64,000 nt of DNA from NCBI GenBank assembly GCA_949752795.1, contig OX457063.1, positions 65,991,783 through 66,055,782 of the forward strand, written 5' to 3'. The notes beneath the pieces were generated by a model. The model searched no databases and was not told where the DNA came from. It was given only the letters and a program-made list of their open reading frames with translations. The position numbers were made by a program, and so were the translations under genes. The DNA comes from Hyperoodon ampullatus. Taxonomy: Eukaryota > Chordata > Mammalia > Artiodactyla > Ziphiidae. Of the stretch, positions 22,531 through 35,460 are shown in pieces. Within the stretch, counting starts at the first letter, position 1, and the number at the start of each line of letters is the position of its first letter.

Positions 22531-23973
22531 CGATATAAGCGTACACATCATGACTTTTTTGAGACATCGATCTCGTAGGACTCAAAATTATATACAGAAT
22601 TAAATACAAGAATAAAATTATTGGTGTGTACAGTGAAATTGAGAGACCTGCTCTGTGGATCAGGTTAAAAATTGAGCTCACTTATTCGCCAACAGTGTCA
22701 TTTTAGGACAAAAAGTATCTGCTAAGAAGGAGTTAGGAGTGGAATGACTCCAGTCTTGGTGTGGATGTGAGATAAACCTGCCTATTCTTTCCTGTCCCTT
22801 TTGGTACCAGTTCGCCATAGTAACCCATATTGGTATTCTGGGGAACTTATTTAATCACAACACATTGTGGTATTCTGACCAGGTCGAAAGCATCTTGGTG
22901 ACCTGTAGTCATTGATGACCCAAGATACTCAAACTGTTCCTCATTTAAGCTAATTCTACACATTGGTCAGTTGTGTGACATACAGAAAATGCTACTTCTG
23001 TTTTACTTACTGTTATAACAAATTTACTTTGGGTACCTCAACCTAGATGTTAAAATTCTTTCATTCCTTTTGGAGTTTAAGAACTTCATTAAATTCAAGA
23101 TCCAAACCTTTTTTTTTTTAAGGAAATGACTTTGTTTACATGGCAATAAATTCTTTATTTTGACCTCCCATTACCCCTTTTACTTCATACCATATTTTAC
23201 AGTATCTCAGAATTTTAGAAAGTGAAGGAACTTAAGATATTGTTTCATAAGTATTCTGTAGATAATTTATGTCCAGTTTTGAACTCAATTAAATGCTTCT
23301 TTGAAACAGGACTCCTTTGCTTGTTTTGAAATGAAGGTTCACTTCCCCTTCTCGGTGCATTACTCCTACAAACACAGATCAGTAGAATGTCTAACCTGTT
23401 TCTTGGCTGAAAGAAAGAGTTCAGGAGAAAGAATTGGTGGGGTAGCACCCCTTGTTATCTGTCAGGCAGGGAGAGGAACCCACTCAAAGGAAACTGAATT
23501 CTGCTGTTTGTGTCTGCAGCCAACATCTTAAGCTCTGGGGAGGTGCCTGTCCATGTGTGTACACTGCTGTACACCTCAGTACACTTGAAACTGACTCCTC
23601 AGTTCAGTGAAGCTGGCCATTGTCACGTCTACAATTGGAAAAGAAGAAAAATTCCGCTTATTTAGTGTAAGGTGGACGTATGTATTCTACTAGGTTTTCA
23701 GCAAGAGTGAGACAGATGCTGATCTAACATCCAACTTTAATTTCATTATCCTTGGAATTTTTTTGCTGTTCTCCCTATTAAACAAAAATGATGATAACTG
23801 ACCTTTTGCTTTGGCAGGGCAAATATGTTTTGATTGGAAAGAGTTGGAGAAGATACCAAATGAAGAGCATTGTTTTGTTTATACAGTAAAACTTTTTGGT
23901 GGAAAGGATGCATTCTAGGAACATCATTTCTTGTAAAAATGTCACTGGATATCTATTAAGAAATCAAATTGAG

Positions 23974-24329
23974 GGCTTCCCTGGTGGTGCAGTGGTTGAG
24001 AGTCTGCCTGCCAATGCAGGGGACATGGGTTCGAGCCCTGGTCTGGGAAGATCCCGCATGCCGCGGAGCGGCTAGCCCCGTCAGCCACAATTACTGAGCC
24101 TGCGCGTCTGGAGCCTGTGCTCCGCAACAAGAGAGGCCGCGATAATGAGAGGCCTGCGCACTGCGATGAGGAGTGGCCCCCACTTGCCGCAACTAGAGAA
24201 AGCCCTCGCACAGAAACGAAGACCCAACACAGCCATAAATAAATAAATAAAATTTAAAAAAAAAAGCAAAAGAAATCTGAATGAAGTATGGTCTTAAAAA
24301 AAAAAAAGAATAAATAGCCTTTAAAAAAA
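23974..24329 (+). mobile_element. CHR-type SINE with 13-bp target-site duplication and long A-rich tail
   Basis: Starts ggcttccctggtggtgcagt and runs through gcggagcggctagccccgtc to a tail of (aaat)n and mixed A-rich sequence. Perfect duplication aaatcaaattgag at 23961-23973 and 24330-24342, so the unusual tail up to 24329 belongs to the insertion. Confidence 0.93.
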
Positions 24330-24789
24330 AAATCAAATTGAGCAGAAATGACATCACACATTTAAATAAATACCAGAAAAGCCATGCCACAAGTAAAGGA
24401 GTGGATTGTATCAGATTTGTGGACAACACATTCCAGGTGAAGCTAGATTCCAGGTTGAGGTGGTTAGAGGAGTGATAACAGGGGCAGTGAGCAAGGTCAG
24501 GCCCTGAGGGCAACCTGCATTCAGATTAGCTGGCTTTAAGGGTCTTCCTCTCTTCTCAAGATTGTGCTGAGCCTCCTGTCCTTGGATAAAGCTGTGAGTG
24601 TGGGCAGTAGTGCTAAAATGGTAGAGCAGTATCTGGGTAACTACTAATCCAGGAAAGGATGAGGAGCCCTAAAACTTAGAAAATTACATATTAAGTAAGT
24701 CCAGGTATTTGGGAAAACGAAATAATCATTTGACAGTCTGGGATAGAGACGTGAAAGAGAAGTCTGAGTACAAGGAGCATGCCCCTTGG

Positions 24790-26160
24790 GCCTATATGCA
24801 TTTACTTATGTCCACTATTTTAAAAAAATTACCAAGGGCATTTTTCACAGAACTAGAACAAATACTTTTAAAATGTGTGTGGAAACAGAAAAGACCCTGA
24901 ATAGCCAAAACAATCTTGAGAAAGAAGAACAGAGCCAGAGGAATCATGCTCCCTGAGTTGAGACTATACTACAAAGCTACATTAATCAAAACAGTATGGT
25001 ACTGGCACAAAAACAGACATGTAGATCAATGAAACAGGATAGAGAGCCCAGAAATAAACCCACTTGCTTATGGTCAATTAATCTACAACAAAAGAGGCAA
25101 GAATATACAATAGAGAAAAGACAGTCTCTTCAATAAGTGGTGTTTGGAAAACTGGACAGCTACTTGTAAAAGAATGAAATTAGAACATTCTCTAACACCA
25201 TATACAAAAATAAACTAAGAATGGATTAAATGTAAGACTGGATACTATAAAACTCCTAGAGGAAAAAATAGTTAGAACACTCTGACCTAAATTGCAGCCA
25301 TATATTTTTGGATGCGTCTCCTAAAGTAAAGGAAATAAAAGCAAAAATAAACAAATGGGACCTAATTAGACTTAAAAGCTTTTACACAAGAAAGGAAACT
25401 ACTGACAAGATGAAAAGACAACCTACTGAATGGGAGAAAATATTTGCAAATGATATGATCAATAAGGGATTGATATCCAAATATATAAACAGCTCATACA
25501 ACTCAGCATCAAAAAAACAACCTGATTTATAAATGGGTAGAAGGGGACTTCCCTGGTGGTCCAGTGGTTAAGACTCAGCACTCCAATGCAGGGGACGCGG
25601 GTTCAGTCCCTGGCAGGGAAACTAAGATCCCACCTGCTGCCTGGTGCGGCCAAAAAAACGGGGGGCGGGCAGAAGAACTGAATAGACATTTTTCCAAAGA
25701 GGACATGCAGATGGGCAACAGGCACATGAAAAGATGATCAACATCACTAATCATCATGGAAATGCAAATCAAAACCACAATGAGGTGTCACCTCACACCT
25801 GTCAGAATGGCTGTCGTCAAAAAGAAAACAAATAACAAACGTTGGTGAGGATGTAGAGAAAAGGGAACCCTCCTACACTGTTGTTGGGAATGTAAATTGG
25901 TGCAGCCACTGCGGAGAACAGTATGGAGGTTTCTTAAAAAGCTAAAAATAGAACTACCATATGACCCAGCAATACCAATCCTGGGTGTATATCTGAAAAA
26001 AACCAAAACACTAATTCGGAAAGATACATGCACCTCAATGTTCATAGCAGCATTATTTACAGTTGCCAAGATATGGAAGCAACCTAAGTGTCCATAAACA
26101 GATGAATGGATAAAGAAGATGTGGTATATATACACAATGTAATACTGCTGAGCCATAAAA
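24790..26160 (+). mobile_element. L1 ORF2 C-terminal part, sense, with nested SINE
   Basis: Plus-strand remnants read KLPRAFFTELEQILLKCVWK (24709-24900 frame), then INKWDLIRLKSFYTRKETTD (25308-25532 frame) and [20 protein letters not shown] (25897-26097 frame), i.e. L1 ORF2 after the reverse transcriptase core. Frames are interrupted by stops and by a SINE at 25543-25667. Confidence 0.88.
25543..25667 (+). mobile_element. Short CHR-1-like SINE in L1
   Basis: Starts ggggacttccctggtggtcc and ends gcggccaaaaaaac. The flanks gggtagaag / gggcagaag are a near-identical target duplication, and L1 sequence resumes after it. Confidence 0.9.
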
Positions 26161-26249
26161 AAAAGTTTTAGGAGCATGCTCCCAAGACCTTGTAATTAAG
26201 GGAGCCAGAATTTGAACCAGGCAGTCAGATTCCAGAATCCATGCTTTTT

Positions 26250-27285
26250 TTTTTCTTATAGTTTTATTGAGATATAACTGACATACAGGACTGTATAAGT
26301 GTAACGTGTACAGCATAATGATTTGCCTTACACGTATTTTGAAATGATTACCAGAATAAGTTTAGTTAATATCCTTCACTTCATATACAGGAAAAGAAAA
26401 AAGAATAAAAATATTTTTCCCCCTGTAATGTGAACTCTTAGGATTTACTCTCTTAACAGCTTTCATATGTAACATAGAGCCATGTTAACTACAGTCATCA
26501 TGTTGTACATTACATCCCCAGAACTTACTTATCTTATAACTGGAAGTTTGTACCTTTTGACCACCTTCATCCAGTTCTCCCTCCCCCAGCCTCCCACCTC
26601 TGGTAATCACAAATCTGATCTCTCTTTCTATGAGTTTGGGGTGGGGGCTTGGAAATGTTTTTTTTTATATCTACTTCTAAGTGAGATCATACAGTATTTG
26701 CTACCTTTCTCTGTCTGACTCAATTCACTTAGCATAATGCCCTCAAGGTCCATCCATAATGCCCGTAAATGGGCAGGATTTCCTGCTTTTTAATGGCTGA
26801 ATAATATTCCATTGTACCACAACTTTCATTTGTCGATGGGCACTTAGGTTGTTTCTATGTCTTGGTTATTGTAAATAAGGCTGCTGCAAACATGGGGGTG
26901 CATATATCTCTTCAACACAGTGTTTTCATTTCCTTTGGCTTATTCCCAGAAGTGGGGTTGCTGAATCATATTGTAGTTCTATCTTTAACTTTTTGAGGAA
27001 CCTCCATACCGTTTTCCATAGTGGTTGTATCAATTTGCATTCCTACTGACAGTGCACAAGGGTTCCCTTTTCTCCACATACTTACCAGCATTTGTTATCT
27101 CTTGTCTTTCTGGTGCTGGTCATTCTAACAGGCATGCGGTGATATCTTGTGATTGTGATTTGCGTTTCCCTAATAATTAGTGAGGCCGAGCATCTTTCCA
27201 TGTACCTGTTAGCCATTCATGTATCTTCGTTGGACAAATGCCTGTTCAGGTCCTTTACGTATTTTTAAGTGGATTAATGGGTTTT
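26250..27285 (-). mobile_element. Antisense L1 3' end and ORF2 C-terminus
   Basis: Starts with poly-T and atagttttattgagatataa, and includes aatattccattgtaccacaa and ggttattgtaaataaggctg. A distinct L1 copy begins at about 27286. Confidence 0.8.
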
Positions 27286-29071
27286 TTAAAAAACATTTTT
27301 AGATTTACAAAAAATTGAGCAGATAGTACAGCGAATTCCCATATACTACCTCCTGCACACACGCATGCACACACACAATTTCCACTATTATTATCTTGCA
27401 TTAATGTGGTACATTTGTTACAGTTAATGTAGTCAGTACCTTATTAACTGAAGTCCATACTCTTTGGTGTTTGTGTTGTACAGTTTTATGGATTTTTAAA
27501 AATCCATGTCATAGATCCACCATTACATTATCCTATAGAATAGTTCAATTACGATAAAAACTCCGTGTATTTTCACCTATTCATTCCTTCAAATCCCTGG
27601 CAACCACTGATCTTTTTGCTCTCTCTGTAGTTTTGCCTTTTCCAAAATGTAATACAGCTGAAATTATACAGTACATAGGCTTTTCAGACTGGCTTCCTTA
27701 ACTTATCAGTTTGCATTTAAGATTCTTCTAATTTTTTTTTGGCTTGATAGTTTTTTTTTAATCATTGAATAATATTCCATTATATGGATAATTCAGAGTC
27801 TGTTTATTCATTTACCTATTGAAGGACACCTTGGTTGCTTCCGGTTTTGGGCAATTAATGAAAAATGTACTCTAAGTAATAGCATGATTTTATGTGGACG
27901 TAAGTTTTTATCTCTTTTGGGTAAATACCTAGGAGTGCAATTGTTGGTTTGTACAGTAAGGCAGTGTTTAGCTTTGTAAGAAACTGCCAAACTGACTTCC
28001 AAAGTGGCTATTCCATTTTGCATTTCTGCCAGCAGTGAACGAGAGCTCATGTTGCTCTGTATCCTCATCAGCTTTTGGTATTGTCAATTTTAGAATTTTA
28101 GCTATTCTAATAGGTATGTAATGGTATCTCATTATTTTAACTTGTAATTCCCTAATAACCTAGGATGTTGAGTACCTTTTCATATCATTAATTGCAGTTT
28201 GTATATCTTCCTTGGGGAGGTGTCTGTTGGATCTTTTACCCATTTTTTAATTGGGATCTTTGTTTTCTTACTGTTGAATTTTAAGTGTTCTGTGTGTATT
28301 TTGGAGTCCTTTATCAGATACGAGTTTTTTAAATATTTTCTCCCAGTCTGTGGCTTTCTTTTCATTCTTTTAATAGTGTCCTTCATAGAGGAGAAGTTCT
28401 TAATTTTAAAGAGGTCCAACTTAATTTTTTTCTTTCATGGATCTTGCTTTTGGTGGTATTTCTGAAATTTCATCACCAAACAAAAGAGCGTCTAGATTTA
28501 CTCCTATGTTACTTTCTAGTAGATTTATAGGTCTGTTTTACATTTAGGTCTGTGATTCATTTTGAGTAAATTTTTGTGAAGGGTGTAAGGTCTGTGCCTA
28601 GATTCATCTTTTTTAATATGGATGTCCAGTTGTCCCAGCACTGTTTGTTGAAAAGACTATTCTTTTTCCATTGAATTGTCTTTGCTCCTTTGTCAAAGAT
28701 CAGTTGCGTGTATTTGTATGGGTCTATTTCTGGACCCTCTATTCTCTTCCACTGATCTTTTTGTCTGTTTTTTGGTCAATAGCACACTGTCTGAATTCCT
28801 GTAGCTTCATAGTAAGTCTTGAAGTCAGTCCTCTGACTTTATTCTTCTTCAGTATTCTGTTGACTATTCTGGATTTTTTTGCTTCTTCATATAAACTTGA
28901 GAATCACTTTGTCAATACTGATTGATACACAAAATGACTTGCTGGGATTTCGATTGAGATTGTGTTGAATCTTTAGATCAAGTTGGAAAAAGCTGATGTG
29001 TTAACCAAATTGAGTCTTCCTACCCATAAACATGACTGTCCTTCCATTTATTTAATTCTTTGATATGTTTC

Positions 29072-29281
29072 TTTTTTTTTTTTTTTTTTGCGGTACATGG
29101 GCCTCTCACTGTTGTGGTCTCTCCCGTTGCGGAGCACAGGCTCCGGATGTGCAGGCTCAGCGGCCATGGCTCACGGGCCCAGCCGCTCCGTGGCATATGG
29201 GATCCTCCCAGACCGGGGCACGAACCCGTATCCCCTGCATCGGCAGGCGGACTCTCAACCACTGCGCCACCGGGGAGGCCC
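29072..29281 (-). mobile_element. CHR-type SINE with 13-bp target-site duplication
   Basis: Poly-T then full short-form SINE. Duplication tttgatatgtttc at 29059-29071 and 29283-29295. Confidence 0.94.
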
Positions 29282-29920
29282 TTTTGATATGTTTCACCAG
29301 AGTTTTGTTGTTTTCCTCATGTAGAACTTTTACATATCTTGTTAGATTTGTACCTTAATGTTTCATTTTTTTGGATGCTAAGGTAAATGGTTTTGTGTTT
29401 TTAGTTTCAAATTCCACTTTCTCATTGCAGTATATAGGAAAGTGTTTGACTTTTGTATATTAACTTTGTATTCTGCAACCTTGCTATAATCACTTAGTTC
29501 CAGGAGTTTTTGGTCAGTTCTTTAATAGAATGTATATACATATGTACATAGACAAGCTTATCATCTGTGAACAAAGACAGTTTAATTTCTCCTTTCCCAG
29601 TCTTTATAGCTTTCGTTTCCTTTTTTTTTTTTTTGTCTTACTGCATTAGCTGGGACTTCTGGTACAACGTTGAAAAGCAGTGGTGAGAGGGGACATCCTT
29701 GCATTGTTTCTGATATTGGTAGGAAAGCTCTTAGATTCACACCACTAAGTATGATGTTTGCTGTAAGTTTTTTGTAGATGTTCTTTATCAAGTTGAGATT
29801 TCCCTCTATTCCTAGTTTGCTGTCAGTTTTTATCATGAATGGATGTTGGATTTTGTTAAATGCTTTTTAACAGAAAAGCATTTTTTTGTTAAATGCTTTT
29901 TCTGCATTATTTCTGCATCA

Positions 29921-30020
29921 ATAATCTAATCTTCCACCTGTGGGAACTGTAAAAGGAAGAGCAAATTAAATCCAAAGTAAACAGAAGAAAAGAAATAGGA
30001 TAAGAAATAGAGCAGAAATC
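29921..30020 (+). repeat. Left arm of 100-bp inverted repeat
   Basis: Starts ataatctaatcttccacctg and ends agcagaaatc. It is the reverse complement of 30820-30919 with about three mismatches by eye. Confidence 0.93.
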
Positions 30021-30819
30021 TACTGATACCAATAGAGTTTTGATTTTTGGTTTGACCGGAAACCAAAATAGAGCAGAAATAATTATATCTATTGATATAA
30101 TTTTGATTTTTTTCTTTGTTGATGTGGTGGATTACATTCATTGATTTTTTCCCAGCTTTGCATACCTGTGATAAATCTCACTTGGTTATGGAGTATAATT
30201 CTTTTTATACATTTTTAGATTCGATTTTATTGAGGATTTTTGCTTCTGTGTTCGTGAGAGATATTGGTCTGTAGTTTTCTTGTAATGTCTTTATCTGATT
30301 TTGGTATTAGGATAATGCTGGCCTCATAGAATGAGTTAGGAAGAATTCCCTCTGCTTCTATCCTCTGAAAGACATTGTAGAGAATTGATACGATTTCTTC
30401 CTTAAATGTTAGGTAAAATTCACCAGTGAGCCCATCTGTGCCTGGTACTTAAAGTTTTGGAAGATTATTAATTATTGATTCAATCTCTTTAATAGAGACA
30501 GGCCTATTCAGATTGTATATTTTTTCTTGTGTGAGTTTTGGCAGATTGTGTCTTTCAAGGAATTAGTTCATTTCATAAAGGTTATCAAATTTGTGGGCAT
30601 AGAATTGTTCACAGTATTCTTTGACCATCCTTTTAATGTCCTTGGATTCGGTAGTGATGCTCCCTGTTTTTAAATTTCTGATATTAGTAATTATGTTCTG
30701 TCTCCTTTTTCCTGAGTTAGCTTGGCTAGAGCCTTATTGATTTTACTGATCTTTTCCAAAAACCAGCTTTTGGTTTTGTTGATATTTTTCTCTATTGATT
30801 TCCTGTTTCCACTTTCACT

Positions 30820-30919
30820 GATTTCTGCTCTATTTCTTACTCTATTTCTTTTCTTCTGCTTACTTTGGATTTAATTTGCTCTTCCTTTTCCAGTTCCCAC
30901 AGGTGGAAGATTAGATTAT
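30820..30919 (-). repeat. Right arm of 100-bp inverted repeat (the likely source)
   Basis: Lies in normal L1 context (gatttctgctctatttctta), so it is probably the template, with the copy at 29921-30020 being the insertion. Confidence 0.93.
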
Positions 30920-31770
30920 TGATTTTAGATCTTTCTTCTTTTCTAATATGTGCATTCAATGCTTAAATTTTCTTCTAAGCACTGCTTTTTTACATCCCAC
31001 AAATTTTGATGAGTTACATTTTCATTTAGTTCAAAATCTTTTAAAATTTCTCTTGATATTTCATCTTTGACCATATTTATAAGTGTATTGTTTAATCTCT
31101 AAGTATTTGGGGATTTTCCAGCTTTGCTTCTCTTATTGATTGCTAGTTTAATTCCATTGTGATGTGAGAGCAGATATTGTATGATTTTTATTCTTTTAAA
31201 TTTATTAAGGTGTTTTTTTATGTCCCAGGATGTGGTATCTTGGTCAGTGTTCCCTGTGAGCTTGAAAAGAATGTGTAATCTGTGTTGTTGGATGATGTGG
31301 TCTATGGATGTCCATTATATCCATAATATGATTGATAGTGGTGTTGAGTTCAGCCATGTCCTTACTTCCACGTTATCTTTTTTTCCACGTTATTTTTTTG
31401 TTTTGAACCCTTTTAGAGTAAGTTACAGAGGTCATGCTCTTTGTCTATGAATACTTAAGTGTGTGTTTCTTAAAAACATATTCTTTTACATAACCAAAGC
31501 ACAGTTATCAAAATCAGTAATTGCCACTGCAATTACCTAATCTGTTCACCTCATTTGTATTTTAATAATTGCCCCAGTGATATTCTTTATAGTGAAGGAA
31601 AACTTCAGATGATACGTTGCATCCAGCCATCACATGATGGCTTTGGGCTATTCCTAAATCTTTTTGTGCATCATGCCACTGACATTTTTGAGTACAGGCC
31701 AATTATTTTGTGCAGTGTTCCTCAATTTGGGTTTGCCTGTTTCCTGGGATTTGATTCAGGTTAAAATGGG

Positions 31771-31981
31771 TGTTTTTGTTTTGTTTTTTAAATATTTATT
31801 TATTTGGCTTCTCTGGCATCTTTGGTGCAGCATGCGGTATCTTCATTGCGGTGTGCAGGATCTTTAGTTGCGGCATGTGGGCTCTTAGTTGCAGCATGTG
31901 GGATCCCTGACCAGGGATCGAACCCAGGCCCCCTGCATAGGGAGCTCAGAGTCTTAACTGCTGGACCACCAGGGAAGTCCC
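31771..31981 (-). mobile_element. CHR-type SINE, antisense
   Basis: Reverse-oriented, with gatccctgaccagggatcga and ggaccaccagggaagtcc. Duplication taaaatggg at 31762-31770 and 31982-31990. Confidence 0.9.
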
Positions 31982-31990
31982 TAAAATGGG

Positions 31991-33740
31991 GTTTTTATTG
32001 TTGTTTTTTTGTGGTAAAAAACACATAACAAATTTTCTCTATTAACACTTTTTAAGTATACATTACAGTATTGTTAACTATGTACACATCATTGTACAAC
32101 AGATCTCTAGAATTTTTTTTAATTTATTTATTTTATTTATTCATTTTTGGCTGTGTTGGGTCTTTGTTGCTGCGTGCGGGCTTTCTTTGTTGCAGCGAGC
32201 GGGGGCTACTCTGTTGTGGTGTGCAGGCTTCTCATTGTGGTGGCTTCTCTTGTTGCGGAGCACTGGCTCTAGGCATGCGGGCTTCAGCAGTTGTGGCATG
32301 CAGGCCTAGTACTTGCGGCTCACGGGCTCCAGAGTGCAGGCTCAGTAGTTGTGGCACATGGGCTTAGTTGCTCCATGGCATGTGGGATCTTCCTGGACCA
32401 GGGATCGAACCTGTGACCCCTGCATTGGCAGGCAGATTCCTAACCACTGTGCCACCAGAGAAGTTCTAGAATTTTTTATTTTGTATAACTGAAACTAAAC
32501 AATTCCCTGTTAACACCCTCCCCGCAGTACCTGACAACCACCATTCTTGTATCTGTGAATTTGTCTACTTTAAGTGGAATCCTGTGGTATTTGTCTTTTT
32601 GTGACTGGCTTATTTCACTTAGCATAATGTCCTTGAAGTTCATCCATGTTGTAGCATATGACAAGATTTCCTTCTTTTTTAAGGTTGAATGATATTCCAT
32701 TGTATGTATATACCACATTTAGTTTATACATTCATCTGTTGATGGACATTTTGGTTGCTTCCATATCTTGGCAGTTGTAAATAACATTGCAGTGAACATG
32801 GGTGTTCACATATCTCTTTGAGATCCTATTTTCAGTTCTTTTGGATATAGGCACAGAAGTGTGATTGCTGGGTCACATGGTAATTCTACTTTTAATATTT
32901 GAGGAAACTTCATATTTTTTCCACAGTGGCAGCACCTATTTTATCATCCTACCAACAATGCACAGGGTTCCAATTTCTCCACTTTCACCCCAAGTGTAAT
33001 TTTTTGTGTTGTGTTTTATTTTAGAAGTGACCGTCCTAATGAGGGTGAGATGACATCTCATTGTAGCCTTGTGTTTCCCTAATGTTTAATGATGTTGAGC
33101 ATCTTTTCATATGCTTGTTGGCTATTTGTATATCTTCTTTGGCAAATTGTCTATTCATATCCTTTAAATCGGTTATTTGGTTTTTTGTTCTTGAGTTGTA
33201 GGAGTTCTTTATATATTCTTACATAAAGATATATGTTATACCCTTATCAGATATATGTTTTGCAAATATTTTCTCCCACTCCATATTTTCACTCTTTAGA
33301 TTGTTTCCTTTGCTGTGCAGAAGTTTTTAAGTTTGATGCAGTCCCATTTGTCTATTTTTGCTTTTGTAGCCTATGCTATTGCTGTCATATTCAAGTAATC
33401 ATAGACAAATCCAGTGTCACAAAGTTTTCTGCCTTTTTTTCTTCTAGGAGCTTCAAGTTGATGTTTGTTTATGATGTAAGATAAGTGTCCATCTTCATAT
33501 TTTGCATGTGGATTTCCAGTTTTCCCAACACCATTTGTTGAAGAGACTATCCTTTCTCCACTGTTTAGCCTTGACACCCTTTTTGATCATTTGGTCGTAT
33601 ACATAATGGTTTATTTCTTTGCTGTCTGTTCCATTGGTCTGTATGTCTGTCTTTATGGCAGCCACACTGATTTGATTATTGTGTCATTGCAATATGTTTT
33701 GAAGTCTAAAATGTGTATTTTAAAATGAGATATATCTACC
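31991..33740 (-). mobile_element. Antisense L1 3' half with nested SINE
   Basis: Includes gtggtaaaaaacacataaca, gtatgtatataccacattta and ttcactctttagattgtttc. The minus frame at 32476-32718 has MWYIHTMEYHSTLKKKEILS. Confidence 0.8.
32119..32464 (-). mobile_element. Long-form CHR-type SINE with 13-bp target-site duplication
   Basis: Contains ggctgtgttgggtctttgtt and agcgagcgggggctactct. Perfect duplication tctagaatttttt at 32106-32118 and 32465-32477. Confidence 0.94.
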
Positions 33741-33981
33741 ATAGGGCTGATTTTTGAAAAGAATATTTGGTGAAATCTTCTTTAGTTAAAGAGTCTCTTT
33801 TTGTAAAGGAAATTATTCATTGTTCTCTAATTCATGTTTTATACGTTTGGATTTTTTCAGATGTATTAAGATTTCTATTTTAAATCTTTCTGATATCTTC
33901 TGTATACTGAGTTTACTTCCTTGTCCATTTAATACTTTGCTAACATTAAAACAAGTCTCTTTATAAGAATACTGCTGTTTA

Positions 33982-34180
33982 GGGCTTCCCTGGTGGCGCA
34001 GTGGTTGAGAGGCCGCCTGCCGATGCAGGGGACACGGGTTCGTGCCCTGGTCCAGGAAGATCCCACATGCCGCGGAGCGGCTAGGCCCGTGAGCCATGGC
34101 CGCTGAGCCTGTGCGTCCGGAGCCTGTGCTCCGCAACAGGAGAGGCCACGACAGTGAGAGGCCTGTGTACCACAAAAAAA
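33982..34180 (+). mobile_element. CHR-type SINE with perfect 17-bp target-site duplication
   Basis: Full short-form SINE starting gggcttccctggtggcgcag with a short A tail. Duplication aagaatactgctgttta at 33965-33981 and 34181-34197. Confidence 0.96.
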
Positions 34181-34549
34181 AAGAATACTGCTGTTTAATT
34201 TCTCAAGTTCCTGACCATTTAGTGGGCTAGAGAGATATGTTCTCTTTCTGTGACTTATTTATTATTTTACACTATAGATATTAATAGAATGTGTGTTCTT
34301 ACTGATATAAAATATATAATTGTAGAATTAGTTTGTACTAATTAAGCCAAGATAATGAGTGAACCCAGATGTCTGAGTGAGGCTTTTTGTCCTCCTACTG
34401 TACTTGTTGAAAGATTGGTTGAGAGTGAATGAGAAAGATAAGAGGTTTGAACAGGAGAATCTGAGGATCACAGTACATAGGGATCACAGACCCAGAATAT
34501 TTTCTTAAAACACAAAATTGTTTTTAGAGTCGCAAAGTGACATGATTTT

Positions 34550-35460
34550 ACTTTATCTTTAAATAGATAATGCATTTAGAATATTCCAAAATAAAAATAT
34601 ACAAAAACAACTTCATCCCTCTCTACCCTCTACTCCAGTCACCCTCCCCTTATAAGTAACCACTTTTATTAGTCTATCTATTCCTTTAGGGTTTTGTTAC
34701 ACAAATTGAAGTACATAGGAAATTATATTCTTATACCCCTTCTTACAGAAAAATTAGCACACTGTATGTACTTTTTAGCATATTTTGTGTGTGTGTGTGT
34801 GTAAGAGTATAGTCTAGAAATTATCCTGTATCAGCATGTAGAGTGTGTCCTCACGCCTTTTTACTGCTGCATGAGTAGTCCTTTGTGTTTGGGATGTGCC
34901 AGTTTATTATCCAGTTTCCTATGGAAGGAAACTTGGATTGTTTCCAGTCTTTTGTTATTACAAATAGTGCTTCAGTGAATAATTTTGAATATAAAGAATT
35001 TCATAAAGGTACGATTATATCTTTTTCTTACAGAAGTTATCAAATTGCCCTCTGTAAGGGTTATACCAGTTTGTATGTCCACTAGCGAAGTATGAGAGAG
35101 CTTGTTTCCCCATATCCTGGTCAAAAGATTGCTTTTGAATTTTTTGATTTTTGCCAGTTTGGTAGGTAAGAAATGATACACCTCAGTGTATCAGTAGTAA
35201 TTTTTTAAAAATAAACTTTTGATTTTGGAAAAATTTTAGATTTACAGGAAAGTTATGAAGGTAATACAGAGTGTTCCTGTATACCTCTCATCCAGTTTCA
35301 GTTTCCTCTAATATTATCATCATGCATTACTGTGGCACATGTTTGAATCTAAGAAATCATATTGGTACGTTATTATCATTGCCTGAAACCCAGACTTTAC
35401 TCTGATTTCTCAGTATAGTTTTAATTTGGATTTCTTATTATGAATGAGGTTGAAGGTCTT
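34550..35460 (-). mobile_element. Ancient antisense L1 remnants
   Basis: gggatgtgccagtttattat and gggttataccagtttgtatg fit an old L1 3' region. A second 3'-end-like segment starts near 35215 (tagatttacaggaaagttat). Confidence 0.55.
34787..34802. repeat. Short (TG)n tract
   Basis: About eight TG units. Confidence 0.9.

Larger units (their letters stand above)
27286..31375 (-). mobile_element. Large old antisense L1 with SINE and inverted insertion
   Basis: The 3' end begins around 27290 (acatttttagatttacaaaa). Minus-strand frames at 28180-28419 and 29582-29836 ([32 protein letters not shown]) are ORF2. It continues to the upstream ORF2/linker near 31375. It is interrupted by a SINE (29072-29281) and by an unusual ~215-bp insertion at about 29865-30085 carrying an inverted copy of 30820-30919. 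Confidence 0.8.

Noticed and set aside
24709..26097. Independent small genes in plus-strand frames
   Set aside because: All three frames are segments of L1 ORF2 C-terminal sequence.
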